Source: Streptomyces clavuligerus
Lineage (GTDB): Bacteria; Actinomycetota; Actinomycetes; Streptomycetales; Streptomycetaceae
Direction of reading: 5' to 3'
NCBI RefSeq assembly: GCF_005519465.1
Contig: NZ_CP027858.1
Location: 3,968,001 to 4,032,000 of the forward strand
DNA length: 64,000 nucleotides
A model generated the notes under the pieces. The model was not told the origin of the DNA. It did no database searches and was given only the letters and a program-made list of their open reading frames with translations. The translations under genes were made by a program, and so were the position numbers. Of this stretch, positions 60,285 through 64,000 are shown piece by piece. Each line of letters begins with the position of its first letter. Positions within the stretch are counted from its first letter, which is position 1.

Positions 60285-60863
60285 ATGACGACCGCACGCA
60301 GCAGGCTGACACCCGAACGCGAGGTGGAGCTGTTCGACGCCGTGCTCGCGCTGCTGCGCGAGGTCGGCTACAGCGCGCTGACCATGGACGCCGTCGCCGC
60401 CCGTACCCGTTCCAGCAAGGCGACCCTCTACCGCCAGTGGGGCAGCAAGCCCCAGTTGGTCGCCACCGCGCTCCAGCGCTGTCCGCCGCACGGTGACATC
60501 GACATCGACACCGGAAGCCTCCGGGGCGACTTCCACGCGCTGCTCTCGCACTCGGACGACGCTCAGATGAAGCAGGACTCCGAGTTGATCCGTGGCCTGT
60601 TCCAGGCCGTCCACGAGGACCGCGATCTCTACGAGGCCCTCCAGGAGAGGTTCATCGGCCCGGAGATCAGCAGGCTGACGGAGGTCGTCGACCGGGCGGT
60701 CGCCCGGGGCGAGGTCCGTTCCGACAACCCCGCCCGGGAGCTGGCCGCGCACATGCTGCTCGGCGCGTTCTTCACCCGGGAGATCATCGATGACCAGTTC
60801 CCGGACCGGGAGTTCCTGACCCGGTACATCGACTCCGTCGTCCTGCCGGCGCTGGAGGCGTGA
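60285..60863 (+). CDS. TetR-family regulator of MMPL exporter
   Basis: A 192-residue TetR protein. The helix-turn-helix is VGYSALTMDAVAARTRSSKA then TLYRQWGSKPQLV, and the ligand domain (about residues 75-190) is all helical, ending RYIDSVVLPALEA. ATG 60285 follows GGGGGGAGG by seven bases. Two matching palindromes upstream are probable self-operators. It is followed after 274 bp by an MMPL transporter gene on the same strand, the usual partner for such regulators; ligand unknown. Confidence 0.88.
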   Translation: MTTARSRLTPEREVELFDAVLALLREVGYSALTMDAVAARTRSSKATLYRQWGSKPQLVATALQRCPPHGDIDIDTGSLRGDFHALLSHSDDAQMKQDSELIRGLFQAVHEDRDLYEALQERFIGPEISRLTEVVDRAVARGEVRSDNPARELAAHMLLGAFFTREIIDDQFPDREFLTRYIDSVVLPALEA

Positions 60864-61137
60864 TGCCCTATGTGTAGCGGCTGACGCCCGCCCCGGCCTT
60901 CCGGAGCCGTCCCCACCGGCTCCCCTTCGAACTCCCCCTCCCGGTCCCCACCGGGAAGAACCCCCGGCATCCGCCGGACAGCCCGGCACCCCGCCGGGAG
61001 CGCCCGGTCCCCACCGGGAGACCCGCTCAGCAGTAACCGCGCAGTATCCGCAGTACCGCACCTGACGCGCGCCGCTCTCGTCCGTCGGGCCGACTCCCCA
61101 TGCCCTGTTACGTCTCACTCAACGGGAGAAAGCCCTC

Positions 61138-63375
61138 GTGGCCACGTTCCTCTACAAGCTCGGCCGGATATCCTTCCGCCGCCGCTGGCTCGTCCTCCTG
61201 ACATGGGTGGCGCTCCTGCTGCTCGCCGGTGTGGGCGCCTCCACCGCCGCCAAGGCCAAGGACCCCGGATTCGCCCTGCCCGGAACCGAGTCCCAGCAAG
61301 CGTTCGACCTGATGGAAGAGCGCTTCCCCGGTGCCCAGGCCGACGGTGCGGTCGGCCGTATGGTCTTCAAGGCACCGGACGGCCAGAAGGTGACCGCCGC
61401 CGACAACAAGGCGCAGATCACCAAGACCGTCGAAGAGCTGAAGTCCGGCTCGAAGCAGGTCGCCGACGCCGCCGACCCGTTCACCACCGGTGCCGTCTCC
61501 AAGGACGGCTCCACCGCCTATGTCACCGTCAGCTACAAGGCCAACGCCATGGAGCTGACCGACGACAGCCGTGAGGCGCTGAAGGAGGCGGGCGAGAAGG
61601 CCCGTGCCTCCGGGATGCAGGTCGAGATCGGCGGCGACGCCGCCATGGCCGAGATGGACCCCTCGTCCGCCGAGATGATCGGTATCGGTATCGCGGCCGT
61701 CGTCCTGGTCATCACCTTCGGTTCGATGGTCGCCGCCGGTCTGCCGCTGCTCACCGCGATCATCGGTGTCGGTATCGGCATCTCCTCGATCACCGCGCTC
61801 GCGAACGTCCTCGACCTGGGCACCACCACCGGCACCCTGGCGACGATGATCGGTCTCGCGGTCGGCATCGACTACGCGCTCTTCATCGTCTCCCGCTACC
61901 GCGCCGAGGTGGCCGAGGGCTACAGCCGTGAGGAAGCGATCGGCCGCGCCACCGGTACGGCGGGCTCCGCCGTGGTCTTCGCCGGTCTGACCGTCGTCAT
62001 CGCCCTGTGCGGCCTCGCCGTCGTCAATATCCCGATCCTCACCAAGATGGGCTTCGCCGCCGCCGCGACCGTCGTCATCGCGGTGGTCATCGCGCTGACC
62101 CTGATCCCGGCGCTGCTCGGCTTCGCGGGGAAGATGGCGTTCAGCCGCAAGACCCGCAAGGCGATGAAGGCCGGCATCGAGCCCGCCGCCGCTGCCGCGC
62201 AGGCCGCGAACGGCAAGCCCAACGGCGGCACCCGCTGGGCCCGCTTCGTGCTGCGCCGCCCGGTCGCCGTCCTGGTCGCCGCCGTCGTCGGCCTCGGTGT
62301 GGTCGCGCTGCCGGTCTCCTCGCTCCAGCTCGGTCTGCCGGACGAGGGCGCCTCCGCGCCGTCCTCCAGCCCGCGCAAGGCGTACGACCTGCTGTCCGAG
62401 GGCTTCGGCCCGGGCTTCAACGGTCCGCTGATGACCGTCACCGACCTCAAGGGGAGCGAGGACCCCAAGGCCGCCGCCGATGAGATCGCCGAGCGCCTGG
62501 GCAAGCTGGACAACGTCGCCTTCGTGGCCCCCGGTCCGTTGAACAAGGCGGGCGACGCGAGCATCATCACCGTGATCCCGAAGGACCGCCCGGCAGCCCC
62601 GGCGACCGAGGACCTCGTCCACGACATCCGTGCCGCGGGCTCCTCGATCAAGGCGGACACCGGGGCCTCGATCCTGGTCACCGGCACCCCCGCGCTGAAC
62701 ATCGACTTCTCGCAGAAGATGAACGACGCGCTGGTGCCGTATCTGGCCCTCGTCGTCGGCCTCGCCTTCCTCCTGCTGGTGCTGGTCTTCCGCTCCATCC
62801 TCGTCCCGCTGAAGGCGGCGCTGGGCTTCCTGCTCTCCGTCCTCGCGGCGCTGGGCGCGGTCGTCGCGGTCTACCAGTGGGGCTGGCTGGCCGACCTGTT
62901 CAGCGTGGAGCAGCCCGGCCCGATCATGTCGATGATGCCGATCTTCATGGTGGGTGTCGTCTTCGGTCTGGCCATGGACTACGAGGTGTTCCTCGTGACG
63001 CGGATGCGCGAGGCGTTCGTCCACGGCGAGCGCCCGGGCGACGCGGTCGTCACCGGCTTCAACCACGGTGCCCGTGTGGTCACCGCCGCCGCCGTCATCA
63101 TGATCGGTGTCTTCTCCGGCTTCATCTTCTCCGGCGACCAGATGGTCACGATGATGGGCTTCGGCCTCGCGATCGCGGTCCTCTTCGACGCGTTCGTGGT
63201 CCGGATGGCGATCGTCCCGGCGGTGCTGGCGCTGCTCGGCGAGAAGGCGTGGTGGCTGCCGTCCTGGCTGGACCGTGTCCTGCCCAACGTGGACGTCGAG
63301 GGCGAGAAGCTGTCGAAGCAGCTCGCCGACGCCCCGGAGGACCCGGACGGGGAGCGCCGCCTGGTCGGCGTCTGA
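61138..63375 (+). CDS. MMPL/RND-type membrane exporter
   Basis: A 745-residue transporter with 12 spans in two repeats. Each repeat has TM1 (RRRWLVLLTWVALLLLAGVG; RRPVAVLVAAVVGLGVVALP), a large outside loop and then five spans. AVGIDYALFIVSRYRAEVAE and GLAMDYEVFLVTRMREAFVH carry the paired Asp-Tyr proton-relay motifs of MMPL proteins. The family exports lipids, pigments or antibiotics. GTG 61138 has GGGAGAAAG eight bases before. The gap behind the TetR gene repeats CGGTCCCCACCGGGA (near 60945 and 61003). Substrate not inferable. Confidence 0.93.
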   Translation: MATFLYKLGRISFRRRWLVLLTWVALLLLAGVGASTAAKAKDPGFALPGTESQQAFDLMEERFPGAQADGAVGRMVFKAPDGQKVTAADNKAQITKTVEELKSGSKQVADAADPFTTGAVSKDGSTAYVTVSYKANAMELTDDSREALKEAGEKARASGMQVEIGGDAAMAEMDPSSAEMIGIGIAAVVLVITFGSMVAAGLPLLTAIIGVGIGISSITALANVLDLGTTTGTLATMIGLAVGIDYALFIVSRYRAEVAEGYSREEAIGRATGTAGSAVVFAGLTVVIALCGLAVVNIPILTKMGFAAAATVVIAVVIALTLIPALLGFAGKMAFSRKTRKAMKAGIEPAAAAAQAANGKPNGGTRWARFVLRRPVAVLVAAVVGLGVVALPVSSLQLGLPDEGASAPSSSPRKAYDLLSEGFGPGFNGPLMTVTDLKGSEDPKAAADEIAERLGKLDNVAFVAPGPLNKAGDASIITVIPKDRPAAPATEDLVHDIRAAGSSIKADTGASILVTGTPALNIDFSQKMNDALVPYLALVVGLAFLLLVLVFRSILVPLKAALGFLLSVLAALGAVVAVYQWGWLADLFSVEQPGPIMSMMPIFMVGVVFGLAMDYEVFLVTRMREAFVHGERPGDAVVTGFNHGARVVTAAAVIMIGVFSGFIFSGDQMVTMMGFGLAIAVLFDAFVVRMAIVPAVLALLGEKAWWLPSWLDRVLPNVDVEGEKLSKQLADAPEDPDGERRLVGV

Positions 63376-63414
63376 TCCCGAAGCGCCCCCCTCGGGGCGT
63401 CCCGGAGGATACAC

Positions 63415-63460
63415 CGTGGCCGCGTCCACTGCCCCGAAGGGGGCGGCGGGCGCGGCCACG
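63415..63460. terminator. Terminator between MMPL and SsgA-like genes
   Basis: CGTGGCCGCG (63415-63424) pairs with CGCGGCCACG (63451-63460); an inner GCCCC/GGGGC hairpin (63431-63444) sits in the loop. The genes converge here. Confidence 0.75.
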
Positions 63461-63475
63461 CGCATGCGCGGGCGG

Positions 63476-63847
63476 CTACTCCAGGGTGGCTCCGGCCGCC
63501 GCCGCGTAGGTGTGGCGGATGAAGCGGCTCAGGGCGCTGCTGTCGAACTGGACGACGTCCACGCCGTCCGCCGTGTGGTGCTCCACCACGGCCTGCACCC
63601 GGCCGCAGGGCCAGACCTCCACATTGCCGCTGCGGGCGGGGGCGCGCAGCCCGTTCTCCAGCACGTCGAGCGGCAGGGACCAGTCCGTTCCGCTGGGGAA
63701 GTCGGTCCCGGTGGGGAAGGTGAGATGGACCGCCCGGGGGTCCTCGGACGGCGCGTAGCGGAGGGCCACGCGCACGGGCCGGTACTGCGGAGCGTCCGTG
63801 ACGATCCGGCCCCAGGCGTGCTCTTCGACGGTGGCGGTGGCGGACAT
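63476..63847 (-). CDS. SsgA-like (SALP) sporulation/cell-division regulator
   Basis: A 123-residue protein of the actinobacterial SsgA family. VRVALRYAPSEDPRAVHLTF and WSLPLDVLENGLRAPARSGN then VEVWPCG are typical of the SsgB fold, and it ends with SSALSRFIRHTYAAA. SALPs steer septum placement, spore wall and autolysis; SsgB recruits FtsZ. This one is not SsgB by my reading, and I cannot tell which of the other SALPs it is. ATG 63847 follows GAGGAG. It is a single gene, convergent with the MMPL gene, and has an AT-rich upstream region. Confidence 0.88.
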   Translation of the reverse strand: MSATATVEEHAWGRIVTDAPQYRPVRVALRYAPSEDPRAVHLTFPTGTDFPSGTDWSLPLDVLENGLRAPARSGNVEVWPCGRVQAVVEHHTADGVDVVQFDSSALSRFIRHTYAAAAGATLE

Positions 63848-64000
63848 CGGACGCTCCTCACACTCGTCTTATTTGCCCTCTAATGTCCCATATTTTGCCT
63901 AACGGGGACGAGTCCTGCCCGGTCATGCGTGCGAGCGGACCGCGATTGGTCTGTTTTTACGACCGGCGCGCTCTTGCGGGGGCTGTGCAGCAGGCCCACT
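63848..64000 (-). promoter_or_regulatory. AT-rich upstream region of SsgA-like gene
   Basis: Bases 63868-63900 (CTTATTTGCCCTCTAATG, CATATTTTGCCTAACG) and 63945-63965 are strongly AT-rich for this genome and probably hold the promoter. The window ends before the next gene. Confidence 0.45.

Noticed and set aside
61108..63465. 785-codon minus-strand frame opposite the MMPL gene
   Set aside because: Asp/Gly/His-rich antisense product of the membrane-protein codons; no motif.

Overview
The window is high-GC actinobacterial chromosome and almost certainly Streptomyces. It carries a bldN/rsbN pair, a BldC-type regulator (bdtA), hrdD, a SepX-like divisome protein, an AfsA-family signal synthase with a TTA codon, and an SsgA-like sporulation protein. 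I see no phage, plasmid, IS or CRISPR sequence. All calls come from reading the sequence; no database search was run.

Region 1 (1-13.5 kb) is a conserved developmental and redox/haem block: the end of an acuC-like gene, bdtA, the 32-residue ribosomal protein bS22, an epimerase and a PlsC-type acyltransferase on the plus strand; the anti-sigma/sigma pair rsbN-bldN and a HAD phosphatase on the minus strand; then a glutaredoxin-like gene and the rex-hemA-hemC-hemD operon, whose genes overlap by 4 bp and which has a Rex operator in front. hemB, which I expect after hemD, is absent. A terminator and dispersed repeats occupy that place, and the window continues with genes that lie elsewhere in S. 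coelicolor.

Region 2 (13.9-34.6 kb) is accessory metabolism and regulation: an acyl-CoA ligase, a secreted M6-like protease, a TetR gene with an unusual 40-bp-periodic operator array, two drug-type MFS exporters with local regulators, a MarR/extradiol dioxygenase pair, a frameshifted questin-oxidase-like relic, hrdD with a SigR-type promoter, an internally duplicated DUF6227-like protein, peptidase S58, LtrA, a SAF-like protein, MscL, an MTA phosphorylase and an FmdB zinc ribbon with a polyserine tail behind a CIRCE-like operator.

Region 3 (34.9-46.3 kb) holds a CPA1 antiporter, a penicillin-acylase-type Ntn hydrolase with a long Gly-Thr linker, 5-FTHF cyclo-ligase, and the galU-glp(moeA)-moaC-mog-GNAT-sepX run. 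That run links nucleotide-sugar and molybdopterin functions to a gephyrin-like divisome protein and its probable membrane partner. It ends at tRNA-Ala(CGC).

Region 4 (46.9-64 kb) holds a small diffusible-signal cassette (AfsA-like synthase, HAD phosphatase, SDR), a GNAT, exonuclease III, a MerR gene divergent from a Baeyer-Villiger monooxygenase/hydrolase/SDR operon that resembles the first three genes of the mycobacterial mymA operon, an intergenic block of long direct repeats, tricorn protease, a TetR/MMPL exporter pair and an SsgA-like protein. The most notable items are the TTA-containing signal cassette, the CIRCE-like site at fmdB, the 40-bp operator array and the mymA-like operon.
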